Source: a virus. From it: a stretch of 64,000 bases of DNA. The notes under the pieces were generated by a model. The model worked only from the letters and a program-made list of their open reading frames with translations, had not been told where the DNA came from and ran no database searches. Numbering within the stretch: the stretch's first letter is position 1; each line of letters opens with the position of its first letter. Both the position numbers and the translations under genes were made by a program. The stretch spans positions 186,001-250,000 of the IMG/VR virus record IMGVR_UViG_3300033049_000066; one strand, given 5' to 3'. Below are positions 14,751 through 23,277 of this stretch, in pieces.

Positions 14751-15380
14751 ATGGCATTTATGAAACATATCGGCAAGCATGGTGATCGCAGTGTCGCGAT
14801 CATGTTCCGCACGGTCCCGGACGAAACTCACATGGCCCTGGTAATTTACCCGGATACACTAAAACGTGAAATACACGACGCGGTGATGAAAGTTATAGAA
14901 AGTGAGACCGCACAGAGTGAGAATTCTCTCGCAGACGTGATGGGCAGAAGTTTGATGCCGGATGGTCGCCCCATGTTGCAATCGTTGCACGTTGAGGGCA
15001 AGTTAAAAAAAGTACAAACGAATCAGATTGTCATCACTCCCAACGCCTCGTCGCACGTACGCTTAGACGAGCTGAACAAAATCTTTGATGGCATGGAAGC
15101 TGGTGGTGACGCCGCTAAAAAGCTCGCAGAGGTTGACGCGAACGCTGGGCTCGTGGATCCGGCAGAGGCAAAACGCAATGCCGTGACGATCGAAGCGGCT
15201 GGTGATGGCGCACTGGATGATGGTGAGCTCGGCTCGGATATGTTGGACCAGTCCAAGCGGATGGCCGCTGAGGGCGCTTCGTTGGTCGCTGAGAGTAAGA
15301 ATCTTGAAAAAGAAGCTTACAAGCTAAATCCAAAATTGAAGCCAAAGCGTGTCGCAAAGAAAAAAGCAGCCAGTAAATAA
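14751..15380 (+). CDS. conserved phage protein, function unknown
   Basis: 209 residues with AAGGAG before the ATG. The N-terminal 120 residues (AFMKHIGKHGDRSVAIMFR, VIYPDTLKREIHDAVMKVIE, LHVEGKLKKVQTNQIVITP) form a conserved core of a protein widespread in marine T4-like phages. The C-terminal third is acidic and then strongly basic (KPKRVAKKKAASK). The basic tail suggests nucleic-acid contact, which is inference. It pairs with the preceding gene. Confidence 0.7.
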   Translation: MAFMKHIGKHGDRSVAIMFRTVPDETHMALVIYPDTLKREIHDAVMKVIESETAQSENSLADVMGRSLMPDGRPMLQSLHVEGKLKKVQTNQIVITPNASSHVRLDELNKIFDGMEAGGDAAKKLAEVDANAGLVDPAEAKRNAVTIEAAGDGALDDGELGSDMLDQSKRMAAEGASLVAESKNLEKEAYKLNPKLKPKRVAKKKAASK

Positions 15381-15389
15381 TCCTGGCTG

Positions 15390-15716
15390 ATGAAATCTGA
15401 ACTGAGTGACAAAGAAAGATTAGACGGGTGGGAAACATTAATTAATTCGATTGAGAAGACAGATATTCCGATGGAATTTATTCGTAATATCAGTATAATG
15501 TTTCACGCCCCGGTTGAGAATGACAATGAACAAGATATCAACATTCAACAGTTTCGAAAAGACGGTTTTGACGATAATGGGCTTGAAGAGATTGTAGCCG
15601 AGGTTTTTAAAGAGCACGACAATAATATTAAAGCCGTACATTTTTATTTAGACGTTGAGCATGTTGCGAACGAAGTGCAAGCGCAAACTAACCAATTACT
15701 AAGAGGATTACGATGA
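15390..15716 (+). CDS. conserved phage protein, function unknown
   Basis: 108 residues, acidic. DIPMEFIRNISIMF at the N-terminus and a C-terminal helix (EHVANEVQAQTNQLLRGL) resemble a protein that commonly follows the previous gene in related phages. It overlaps the DHFR start by four bases (ATGA). No role is known. Confidence 0.62.
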   Translation: MKSELSDKERLDGWETLINSIEKTDIPMEFIRNISIMFHAPVENDNEQDINIQQFRKDGFDDNGLEEIVAEVFKEHDNNIKAVHFYLDVEHVANEVQAQTNQLLRGLR

Positions 15717-16174
15717 AATTAATATTAGCATGTGAGAGAAATGGTGGTATCGGGCACCGAAGCTCGATGCCGTGGCCCAAGCAAGACAAAGACCTAGCAA
15801 GATTTAAAGAACTTACACTTGGTACAACAATTCTGATGGGACGTGGGACCTGGGAAGCAAAAGGCATGCCTAAGCCGTTGCCCGATAGAAAAAACATCGT
15901 TGCCAGTAGTACCGACCTTGATTTGCCAACAGGTGTCGAGCAAATTAAAAATCTAAGTGGTGTGGATCTTTCGCACGTTGACTGGTGCATTGGTGGCGCG
16001 ATCCTTGTAAAATTACTATGGGATCAATTCACAGAAATACACCTAACCCGCATCTTTGGCGAATACGAATGTGATACAAAAATAAATCTCGAGCTTCTTG
16101 AGCGAGATTTTTATAGTTTGCGATCACAACTGTCACTAACACATACCTATGAAATTTGGCGGCGGCGAGATTGA
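15713..16174 (+). CDS. frd: dihydrofolate reductase
   Basis: 153-residue DHFR that reduces dihydrofolate to tetrahydrofolate, feeding thymidylate synthase two genes downstream. Visible features are the N-terminal strand and GGIGHRSSMPW, the acidic residue in KDLARFKELT, TTILMGRGTWE (the NADPH-binding region, G-R-x-T/W in place of the usual GRKTWE), and CIGGAILVKLL (the GG motif of the cofactor site). AGAGGA precedes the ATG. The length is typical. It overlaps the next reading frame. Confidence 0.9.
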   Translation: MKLILACERNGGIGHRSSMPWPKQDKDLARFKELTLGTTILMGRGTWEAKGMPKPLPDRKNIVASSTDLDLPTGVEQIKNLSGVDLSHVDWCIGGAILVKLLWDQFTEIHLTRIFGEYECDTKINLELLERDFYSLRSQLSLTHTYEIWRRRD

Positions 16175-16680
16175 AAGTAACCGAGGTTGAGTCCGTTCAA
16201 AAAAGTATCATTCCTCTTGACAAGATTGATATAAATAGTGGCCGTAAAATAGGAATAGTTGACAATTTCGACCTTGTAAAAAGTGAACTTAGTGATTCAA
16301 CAGTGTACTTTTTAATTGATGGTGAAAATATAATTGGAGCCGTTATTACTAAAATAGTAGAAACTCCAAGGCTTGAGACATACTTGCAAACGGTTCGTGT
16401 ATATATAACGCAAGAGCATCGTGGAAAAAATCTAGCAATTAAAATGTATTATTATATCAAGCATTTTGAAGATATGAATTTAATGAGCGACATTCAGCAG
16501 ACATCGGAAGGTGAAAAATTATGGCAAGCATTAGACTCAAAATTTGATGTAGGCGTAATGGACACTAATACTGGTGAGGTTGTCTCTAGTAATATAAAAG
16601 ATGCCTACAAAAAAGATTCACTAGTTTTAGTTACAGAAACTAAATTCAATTCACTAATCCGAGACAACCTGAAATTTTAG
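16156..16680 (+). CDS. possible GNAT-type acetyltransferase
   Basis: Up to 174 residues. The central segment VRVYITQEHRGKNLAIKMYYYIK fits GNAT motif A, the acetyl-CoA pyrophosphate loop (RGKNLA for RGxGxA), preceded by strands that would match the GNAT core. It begins with a TTG at 16156 or at 16171 overlapping the DHFR stop; GGCGGCGAG just upstream favours the latter. It sits between DHFR and ThyA without a gap. The substrate is unknown. The family call rests on one motif and moderate similarity only. Confidence 0.55.
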   Translation: MAAARLKVTEVESVQKSIIPLDKIDINSGRKIGIVDNFDLVKSELSDSTVYFLIDGENIIGAVITKIVETPRLETYLQTVRVYITQEHRGKNLAIKMYYYIKHFEDMNLMSDIQQTSEGEKLWQALDSKFDVGVMDTNTGEVVSSNIKDAYKKDSLVLVTETKFNSLIRDNLKF

Positions 16681-16687
16681 AGGCAAT

Positions 16688-17578
16688 ATGAAACAATATT
16701 TACAAGATCTTAAAAATATCATCGAGCACGGACAAGAGCGGATCAACAGGACCGGCACTGACACTGTGCAACTCTTCGGCATGCAGACTCGGTATGATCT
16801 ACAGGCTGGTTTTCCCGCGCTGACTACAAAAAGATTGGCGTGGAAATCCGTCGTATCTGAATTGTTGTGGTTCCTTGAGGGCAGTGGAGATGAGCGGCGC
16901 CTGTGTGAAATTCTACACGGCAGTACTAGCGCTGAGAAAAAAACTATTTGGACCGCAAATGCCGAGGCTGGGTATTGGAAACATAAGGCAAAATTTACTG
17001 GTGATCTCGGGCGAGTGTACGGGGTGCAATGGCGGCACTGGCAATCGTTTGACAGCCTCACTCCTGATCACGAAGGTGGGCTCATGTCGGGTCGGATCAC
17101 AGAAGTTGATCAAATCGCGAATTTGGTGAGAAACATTAAGAATGATCCATTTGGTCGGAGGCATTTGCTCACAGCATGGAATCCCGGCGAACTCGACAAC
17201 ATGGCGCTACCTCCGTGTCACTTGCTGGCGCAATTCAACGTCACAGCGGATGGTAATCTTGATTGCCAAATGTACCAGCGTAGTGCAGATTTCCCCCTTG
17301 GTGTTCCCTTCAATATCGCCTCGTACGCGCTGCTTACGCACATGTTGGCGCAGGTTTGCGGGCTCGGGGTGGGCGATTTTGTACACGTTGTCGGGGATGC
17401 GCACATCTATAAGAATCAGATTAGCACCGCAGAAGAACAGATTTTGCGTGAGCCGCTAGAATTACCAGAGCTTTGGTTGAACCCTGATATTACAGATATT
17501 GATGATTTTAGCACAGCTGACATAAAATTACTCAATTATCGGCATCATCCTAAGCTGAATTACCCATTCTCTGTATAA
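16688..17578 (+). CDS. thyA: thymidylate synthase
   Basis: 296-residue ThyA that methylates dUMP to dTMP using methylene-tetrahydrofolate. The catalytic cysteine is Cys177 in LPPCHLLAQF, with the dUMP-binding QRSADFPLGVPFNIASYALL segment after it, DRTGT-like RTGTDT near residue 21 and HVVGDAHIYKNQ near the C-terminus. GAGG precedes the ATG. With DHFR upstream this completes the phage dTMP-synthesis pair. No intron is visible, unlike the T4 td gene. A rho-independent terminator follows. Confidence 0.96.
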   Translation: MKQYLQDLKNIIEHGQERINRTGTDTVQLFGMQTRYDLQAGFPALTTKRLAWKSVVSELLWFLEGSGDERRLCEILHGSTSAEKKTIWTANAEAGYWKHKAKFTGDLGRVYGVQWRHWQSFDSLTPDHEGGLMSGRITEVDQIANLVRNIKNDPFGRRHLLTAWNPGELDNMALPPCHLLAQFNVTADGNLDCQMYQRSADFPLGVPFNIASYALLTHMLAQVCGLGVGDFVHVVGDAHIYKNQISTAEEQILREPLELPELWLNPDITDIDDFSTADIKLLNYRHHPKLNYPFSV

Positions 17579-17604
17579 TTTAATAATTCCCTGTGTAGCA
17601 TTCG

Positions 17605-17646
17605 TGCCTTTGTAAGTCTTTGATTTATAAGGGCATTTTTGTTTTT
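17605..17646 (+). terminator. rho-independent terminator after thyA
   Basis: An 11-bp stem, with TGCCTTTGTAA (17605-17615) against TTATAAGGGCA (17625-17635) and two G-U pairs, is followed by TTTTTGTTTTT. Confidence 0.85.
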
Positions 17647-17658
17647 GCTAGGTGAGGA

Positions 17659-17714
17659 TATAATGCGCTAAGTCTATGAAAAGGTTAAGAATACTGGTTC
17701 TTAGCGGCGTTTTT
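17659..17714 (+). other. possible small RNA unit
   Basis: A TATAAT at 17659-17664 is followed by two alternative hairpins, CGCTAAG (17666-17672) with CTTAGCG (17700-17706), and TAAGAA (17686-17691) with TTCTTA (17698-17703), then GGCGTTTTT. A transcript of about 45 nt with its own terminator is possible. The -35 is poor. It could equally be a second thyA terminator. Confidence 0.3.
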
Positions 17715-17792
17715 AAACGACATTCACGTATCAGTACCAGCAAATCATAGTAAAAGAACCCTAAAATAATTACAAATAACCGCAAATAGAGG

Positions 17793-17821
17793 TTGACCTT
17801 TGGCGCTACTTGTCATATAAT
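17793..17821 (+). promoter_or_regulatory. early sigma70-type promoter (leader type A)
   Basis: -35 TTGACC 17793-17798, -10 TATAAT 17816-17821, spacing 17. The leader is essentially the same as that at 9307-9351. Confidence 0.9.
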
Positions 17822-17856
17822 GTATATAACAGTTAGATAACGAGCAAAGGAAGATT

Positions 17857-18102
17857 ATGTCAAAAGAACAAGGTATCGTAGTCGCATCAAGCGCACAGAT
17901 TCACACCGCACTGCGGGCTGAACTGCGCCAGCTGCATGGCACCGGTATAGCTAGAAACTTCGACAGTCTTGCCCATGCCATGGACGAGATGAACATGTGG
18001 AATTATGCGTTTAACCAAGCAAAGGTTGTAGCACAACTTCACGCTTTTTCTTGTCGGGATAGCGCGATAATTCATAAATACACGTTCGGAGATACAAAAT
18101 AA
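17857..18102 (+). CDS. small protein of unknown function
   Basis: 81 residues, AAGGA before the ATG, directly after a strong early promoter. It is soluble and mostly helical, with no metal or membrane motif. Its stop overlaps the next start (TAATG), so it leads a three-gene operon of unknown proteins at the end of the early region. Confidence 0.6.
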   Translation: MSKEQGIVVASSAQIHTALRAELRQLHGTGIARNFDSLAHAMDEMNMWNYAFNQAKVVAQLHAFSCRDSAIIHKYTFGDTK

Positions 18103-18482
18103 TGACGCACCAAACACAAGAAGATCCAATAATTAAATTGATTGATCACGAACTAGGCAAGCTAAATACAATCCTTGAGCTAAAGACACAGTCGATGGAT
18201 TTTGCTGCGGATGCTCAGGCTCGGCACAGAGAGGCGGTGCTTTCGTATTATTACATAACTTTCAAAGATCTTGTACATGGCCCTAGTGGGCTAGCGAGGC
18301 TAAAGAAGGAATTTAGCGACAAGCAGTTTCGCAAAGAAGTGTATAAGTGGGCACTAATGTTGATGCGAGAGGCTCATATAAAATTACTGCTCGCAAAAAA
18401 CATCAATCCATCAGTTTCTGGGTCAAGGCAGGCGCAGAGCGATATTGCAGTTGCTATTATCAACGCTTTTAAAAAATTATGA
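18102..18482 (+). CDS. helical protein of unknown function
   Basis: 126 residues, almost entirely helical with many Lys and Gln residues (for example DHELGKLNTILELKTQSMDF and QFRKEVYKWALMLMREAHIK). It overlaps both neighbours by a few bases, so it is coupled. No family is recognised. The Lys-rich end of the helix could bind DNA or a host protein, but that is speculation. Confidence 0.58.
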   Translation: MTHQTQEDPIIKLIDHELGKLNTILELKTQSMDFAADAQARHREAVLSYYYITFKDLVHGPSGLARLKKEFSDKQFRKEVYKWALMLMREAHIKLLLAKNINPSVSGSRQAQSDIAVAIINAFKKL

Positions 18483-18877
18483 AACCTACGAAAACACAGA
18501 ACGCAGAAATTGTACAAAAAGCACGAGATGCCTTACAGGAGCTCGAACTTGAATATATCATGATACAGCTTAAGGGCACCGAGTGTGATGTTGCTGGCCT
18601 GCCTGCGAATTTTACGGAATTACAATCAATTATATTCAAGAAGCGTGTGGCGGAAATGATCGGCGTACTGAGTTCGTTGCTGAGCAGAGATGAGTCGTAT
18701 ATTACAAAGAAGCGGCTTGCTGCTGTGAGACAAAAATACTTTGTTCTCTATAACAAAAATGTCTCAGCTGGAAGAGCATATAAACATTTTAATGAAAAAC
18801 ACGCCGGGTTTATGGCTGGGCGATTTCTGCTATTTATATTCGACCGTCACGTGTCCGCAGATGATTTTAAGTGTTAG
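18479..18877 (+). CDS. helical protein of unknown function
   Basis: 132 residues, the last plus-strand gene before the convergent tail-gene block. It is helical and basic in the second half (KKRLAAVRQKYFVLYNKN). It overlaps the previous gene. No recognised domain. The 219 bases between it and the fibre gene hold only a candidate terminator. Confidence 0.58.
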   Translation: MKPTKTQNAEIVQKARDALQELELEYIMIQLKGTECDVAGLPANFTELQSIIFKKRVAEMIGVLSSLLSRDESYITKKRLAAVRQKYFVLYNKNVSAGRAYKHFNEKHAGFMAGRFLLFIFDRHVSADDFKC

Positions 18878-19052
18878 ATTGCTTGCAGTCGCTTAGCTCG
18901 AGGCCGCTTAAAATATTAGTCATAGCATCAATCAATGATTTTGTCAGATCACCTTAAATTTAAGATGATAATAAAATGCTTGATCTAAGTGTTTGTAACT
19001 TTTAGCAAGTAACAATAGTATTTAACGTTTCTTGCGGTGATGGGTAATTTTT

Positions 19053-19085
19053 CTGCTCAAAAATAGGGCTTTTGGAGCAGATTTT
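19053..19085 (+). terminator. candidate terminator between convergent genes
   Basis: CTGCTC (19053-19058) pairs with GAGCAG (19075-19080). After one mismatch the stem continues as AAAA/TTTT, and ATTTT follows on the plus strand. It lies between the end of the early operon and the end of the minus-strand fibre gene. Confidence 0.6.
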
Positions 19086-19096
19086 AGTTCACTAAA

Positions 19097-20764
19097 TTAT
19101 TTTATGTAGCCCTTGACTGTGACGTTTGTGATTGGCGCAACGACGGTCGCTGTTGACTTGTATCCGTAGATTTCAATTTCTCCCGAGCCGTTACATTCCA
19201 CTAGCACCGAACCGGAGCGTACTGATGATTCGCTTGTGCCTGCGGACGCTGTATGCCCTACTTCTGTAACAACCCACTTCGTATCCGCATCTCCCACGAG
19301 CCCTGGTTTTCTTGCGTAGGATGCTACTACCGCGCCACTTGTATCAAAGATGCCGGTTGCATAACCTGACACGAACGCGAATCTTGCGTCTGCGTCGACT
19401 AGGACGGTCGTCCAAGCACCGTTTAATACGGCCTGCACGGTCACGCCGTATGTGGTTGGATCGTCAAACGCTACTACTATGCCATCTACATAATCTTTAC
19501 GTGTGAGGTCATCAATGGCAACAGGGGCTGCAGCAGATGCTGCTACGTTGCCTGCGACTGATACGCCTGTTGCTGTTGTTGCCAGCGTTTGGACGCCGCC
19601 AAAGTATAGAAGGGCTTCCTGCGATGCTCCGCCAAAGCTAGCAGAAATTACACCAGCGGCTTCAATGTCGACTGTTGTGCTTGCTGCTGCTGCGGTAATA
19701 GTTATATCAGCGCCGTTGTTAGTTATTAACAGATCACCATCATTATTGAGTATTGTTGAAGTACCGGCTAAGTGATACATTTGGAGATCGCTGCCGTCAC
19801 CAAAGATAACCTTATCGTTGTCACCAAACGTTAAATTTCCAGAGATGGCGCCGCCAGTACTAGAAACTTTCGTATCAGTGTACGCCATGTTCGCAACATC
19901 TGTACTGGTCAGGGGTGTGTCTACTCTTGCTCTCGCAGACGCACCATCAAGCGTAATAACATCTGTTACTACACCGCCATCATTTACTCGTAGTATTAAA
20001 TCAGTGTCGGATACTAGCGATTCTATATAACTTGTTGTGCCAGTGATACTAATTTGTAAATCACTATCAGCACCTATAATTAAACCTGCGTCATTCAATA
20101 CGCCAAGTGATCCGCTAGTGGTATCGTTCGTATCACTGCGTAAAAATTGTGTGCTATCGAGACTATCAAGTAACTCTGAATTTGTTGCGGTGCCTGCAAA
20201 TACTACATTAGCAATGTCTGTGCTTAAATTATAGCCCGGGTATATTGTCGCAAAGCCGGTTAGTGCCGGGCTTGGCGTAAATGCCGGGTCGGCACTAATT
20301 ATACTCACTAGTGTTCCATCAACGTACTGCTGAGTTACAGTGTGATTGCTTGTTCCATCGCTCAAAACGACTACAGTAGTAGCAACACCGACGAAGCTTG
20401 TGCCGTTGTGTATATTTAATTGCCCAAGGGTAGTATTAAACCACATGTCACCAGTAACGGGGGCTGTTGGTTCAATTGCTTGGGCATCCACGACGCCCAA
20501 TGTTTTAAATAGTGTGCTGTTGAAAACTTTGATTAATCCATTGGATTTATCGTACCATAGCTGACCAGTAAGTGTGCTAAGTGCGCTTGGGGCTACTGTA
20601 TTGGCGCCGTTTTCAAGCAAACGCATATAATTTTCGTTTAAAATCTCGCCCCAGCCTGTAGGGACGTCCCTGCCAACGAGCGTCATGCTGCTGGTGGTGT
20701 TGGTGGTTCCGTCTGCTAAATTAGCAAACAAGGTGCCGTCTGTTAAATTTATTGAATATGGCAT
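19097..20764 (-). CDS. tail fibre protein A
   Basis: 555 residues. The N-terminal 100 residues (SINLTDGTLFANLADGTTNT, LTGQLWYDKSNGLIKVFNST) match a particle-attachment domain widespread in T4-like fibres. The middle (GSLGVLNDAGLIIGADSDLQ, DLILRVNDGGVVTDVITLDG) is shared with fibre B at 21284. The C-terminal 240 residues differ completely and are low-complexity Ala/Thr/Gly beta-structure, probably the receptor-binding end. AGGAG precedes the start. A dedicated assembly protein lies directly upstream. No lysine/histidine-rich metal motif like that of fibre B is present. Confidence 0.8.
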   Translation of the reverse strand: MPYSINLTDGTLFANLADGTTNTTSSMTLVGRDVPTGWGEILNENYMRLLENGANTVAPSALSTLTGQLWYDKSNGLIKVFNSTLFKTLGVVDAQAIEPTAPVTGDMWFNTTLGQLNIHNGTSFVGVATTVVVLSDGTSNHTVTQQYVDGTLVSIISADPAFTPSPALTGFATIYPGYNLSTDIANVVFAGTATNSELLDSLDSTQFLRSDTNDTTSGSLGVLNDAGLIIGADSDLQISITGTTSYIESLVSDTDLILRVNDGGVVTDVITLDGASARARVDTPLTSTDVANMAYTDTKVSSTGGAISGNLTFGDNDKVIFGDGSDLQMYHLAGTSTILNNDGDLLITNNGADITITAAAASTTVDIEAAGVISASFGGASQEALLYFGGVQTLATTATGVSVAGNVAASAAAPVAIDDLTRKDYVDGIVVAFDDPTTYGVTVQAVLNGAWTTVLVDADARFAFVSGYATGIFDTSGAVVASYARKPGLVGDADTKWVVTEVGHTASAGTSESSVRSGSVLVECNGSGEIEIYGYKSTATVVAPITNVTVKGYIK

Positions 20765-20772
20765 TGTATCTC

Positions 20773-21276
20773 CTAGTAACTTATCACAATTGCGTCAAGC
20801 TCTGCTTCGGTGGTTGCTGCGTTAACTTCTGCCAGGAGTGTATCGCGTGTGACATCCTTAGCGAGGTAATCTGCGCCAAGTGTAAGCAGCACTGTTTTCG
20901 CATCAGCTAAGCTGAGTGGCTGGGTTGCGCCGGTGGAATCTTTAAAATTTACACCTGGTTGTTCCGCTAATACTGACAGGTCATATCCTGTTTTATATTT
21001 TGTCCCGGCAAAATATCCGCCGTTCCAGTCAACTCCCAGCACGGTTAGTGGCGCTGATGTTGCTACAAGAAACGCCTGTTCAACTTCGGACGACTTTTGC
21101 TCTTTGATCTCACTAAAGGTCGGCGGTGTTGGTTCAGCGTCGGGTGCTTCATCGGGCCGAGGCCGTAATGTAACATTGTTATTCTGCTCAGTAATTGCGA
21201 TAATTCCGGGTAATTCTGCGTCTTCAAAAACCCATGAATTATCGTTCTGGTCTAGATAAAATTTCATATTTTTCAT
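20773..21276 (-). CDS. probable tail fibre assembly protein
   Basis: 167 residues. The C-terminal half (ATSAPLTVLGVDWNGGYFAG, LSLADAKTVLLTLGADYLAK) resembles the DUF4376-type domain common in fibre-assembly and fibre-adjacent proteins. It has an acidic/proline linker near residue 40-55. Its position between two fibre genes supports a chaperone role in folding or attaching their tips. The start at 21276 has AGGA upstream; another Met three codons later is possible. Confidence 0.65.
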   Translation of the reverse strand: MKNMKFYLDQNDNSWVFEDAELPGIIAITEQNNNVTLRPRPDEAPDAEPTPPTFSEIKEQKSSEVEQAFLVATSAPLTVLGVDWNGGYFAGTKYKTGYDLSVLAEQPGVNFKDSTGATQPLSLADAKTVLLTLGADYLAKDVTRDTLLAEVNAATTEAELDAIVISY

Positions 21277-21283
21277 ATTTTTC

Positions 21284-22675
21284 CTATGCTATTCGCTTCC
21301 ATATTTCAACGGTTTCATATAACGGCCTATTTTCAAATGCGACTCCTGAACCCTGCGTCGAAATAACTGTGGGGGTGTTGAAGGAAGTTAACGTATTTCT
21401 AAAGCTAGTGAACCTTGAGTTATTATCGTTTGCTCCGGTTGTAGCGCCTGAGTCGTATGCTTCTATGTAAAGATGTCTATGCGATCCGCCACCATGATTA
21501 TGCGCTGGCATATTGGCGATTGCCAATGTTGTGCTATTTGTTCCGCCCGTAATACCGTTACCTGACGGTGATGACATTAAAAACCGATTTGCTCCTAGCT
21601 GTGTCCACGTTCCGGGTATGGTACCGTTTGGATCCGGTCCAGTAAAGTAACTTCCGACCGCAAATAAATTCCCAAGAACTTGGTTTACAACAAAATCTTC
21701 AAGATAAGCTTGTAATGCGGTATCTTTTGTATCAACGTAACTCATATTCGCAATGTCGGTAGTTGCTGCTGGGGTGTCAACTCGTGCTCTAGCAGTGGCA
21801 CCGTCAATGGTTATAACGTCAGTTGGTACGCCACCATCGTTAACTCGAAGAATTAAATCGCCATTGGATTCAACGTTCCTTAGCACGGCATCTGTACCGC
21901 CTTCAATTAATAGTTGAGCAGTGCTATTAACACCAAATGTTATACCCGAGTCATTTAGTACACCAAGTGAGCCGGTAGTGGAATCATTTGCGGTGGCACT
22001 TAAAAATCCGTCTGTGTCAATTCCGTCAAATAACACTGAGTTAGTCGATGTTCCTTCAAATTTTGGGATACCGCTTCCTAGCAATGTTGATAATTGATAT
22101 CCTGGTTTTATGGTCGAGAAGCCTGCGATTGCAACAGCTGGTGTAAATTCTGCGTCCTTACTTGTTATCCCAACCAATTCATCATTCACCCAATGCTTAA
22201 CCACGACGTGATCAATCGTTACTGTATCTGTAATTGTAACTACTTCAGGTCCTGATTGGCCGTGCCCTTGTGGAGAAAGTGGGCCAGCTAAAATAAATGC
22301 GCCATCTACGCCAAGTGTGCCTTTGTAAACTTTTAATTGTTCTGTGTTACCATCAAGCCATAGATCGCCGGCAACTGGCGCGACTGGTTCAGTTACTGAT
22401 GCTTCAGCACCACTAACTGATTTAAATTCAGCGCCGCTATAAACTTTTAATACCCCAGTTCCTGAATCAAACCATAGCTGGCCAGTTAGTGCAGATCCAG
22501 TAAATGTGTCGTCAGCACTATTTTCAAGTAAGTGAACAAAGTTTTCAGCTGTTAATTCGCCGTAGCCGGTAAAGTTTCTACCAATAAGCGTCAACGCATT
22601 GCTTGTGTTATTTGCTTCGCCATCGTTAACTTGGGCAAAGATGGCGCCGCTTGTTAAGTTTATTGTATATGCCAT
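21284..22675 (-). CDS. tail fibre protein B with collar-like tip
   Basis: 463 residues and paralogous to fibre A for its first 320 residues. The tip differs: GTWTQLGANRFLMSS, then NMPAHNHGGGSHRHLYIE and a C-terminal ENRPLYETVEIWKR, which is the phage tail-collar/short-fibre tip pattern with an HxH-rich metal site as in T4 gp12/gp37-type tips. It probably contacts the host surface. Its start overlaps the upstream gene's stop (TAATG). Having two fibres with one body and two tips suggests two receptor specificities. Confidence 0.82.
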   Translation of the reverse strand: MAYTINLTSGAIFAQVNDGEANNTSNALTLIGRNFTGYGELTAENFVHLLENSADDTFTGSALTGQLWFDSGTGVLKVYSGAEFKSVSGAEASVTEPVAPVAGDLWLDGNTEQLKVYKGTLGVDGAFILAGPLSPQGHGQSGPEVVTITDTVTIDHVVVKHWVNDELVGITSKDAEFTPAVAIAGFSTIKPGYQLSTLLGSGIPKFEGTSTNSVLFDGIDTDGFLSATANDSTTGSLGVLNDSGITFGVNSTAQLLIEGGTDAVLRNVESNGDLILRVNDGGVPTDVITIDGATARARVDTPAATTDIANMSYVDTKDTALQAYLEDFVVNQVLGNLFAVGSYFTGPDPNGTIPGTWTQLGANRFLMSSPSGNGITGGTNSTTLAIANMPAHNHGGGSHRHLYIEAYDSGATTGANDNNSRFTSFRNTLTSFNTPTVISTQGSGVAFENRPLYETVEIWKRIA

Positions 22676-23277
22676 TATGTAGTACTCAGGTTAGTGAGCG
22701 TCTGAATTCTAACAGTATAATCTATTTGTATCTGCCTGTTCAGCGCCTTTTGTATTGGGTGAAAAACTACATGTGTAATTAATTTTAAATCATTCGCACT
22801 TCCATACCAGCTTTTTAAAGCTAATTCGTCAAATACGTAATCACTATCGAGCTGGGTGCTATTATCAAATGCTTGCTGACCGCTGGGCTCGCCGTAATCA
22901 AGTAAACAACTAACTAATATGTCGGTGTAAACTTTGCCCGATGTGTGAATTACTGTTAAATTGTTTTTTGTAGCATCAGTGTTGAACGTTGAATTGTCGT
23001 CAACTACTTTTGAATATGTTTCATTGTATAAATCGGCATTCTGACTTGTTGAGTTGGCCGGCAAATACGTAATTACACCTGTTGGGTCAACACTGGTTCC
23101 GCCGTTCCCGAATGACATTTGGTAAATTTGACCAAATTCTTTGTTTGCCAATGATTGAGCTAATGCCTCACTAAAATTTTCGTAATGTATTGCATTGAAT
23201 TTGTCTTCAAGAACTTCACCAGTAACTGGATCAAATATTTTAATATGTCCTGTTATTTTTAAATTAGCTGTTGACAT
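22675..23277 (-). CDS. virion protein with HIKIFDP N-terminal motif
   Basis: 200 residues. The N-terminus LKITGHIKIFDPVTGEVLED is a motif I associate with structural proteins of T4-like phages. The rest is beta-rich with NFSEALAQSLA and ITHVVFHPIQKALNR. It lies between the giant virion protein and the fibres and is likely part of the tail or baseplate periphery. A 43-codon gene just upstream repeats its first motif. Confidence 0.65.
   Translation of the reverse strand: MSTANLKITGHIKIFDPVTGEVLEDKFNAIHYENFSEALAQSLANKEFGQIYQMSFGNGGTSVDPTGVITYLPANSTSQNADLYNETYSKVVDDNSTFNTDATKNNLTVIHTSGKVYTDILVSCLLDYGEPSGQQAFDNSTQLDSDYVFDELALKSWYGSANDLKLITHVVFHPIQKALNRQIQIDYTVRIQTLTNLSTT

Noticed and set aside
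16230-16237. Perfect TATAAATA late box
   Set aside because: Lies within the coding sequence of the GNAT-like gene with no suitable downstream start; probably chance in AT-rich DNA.
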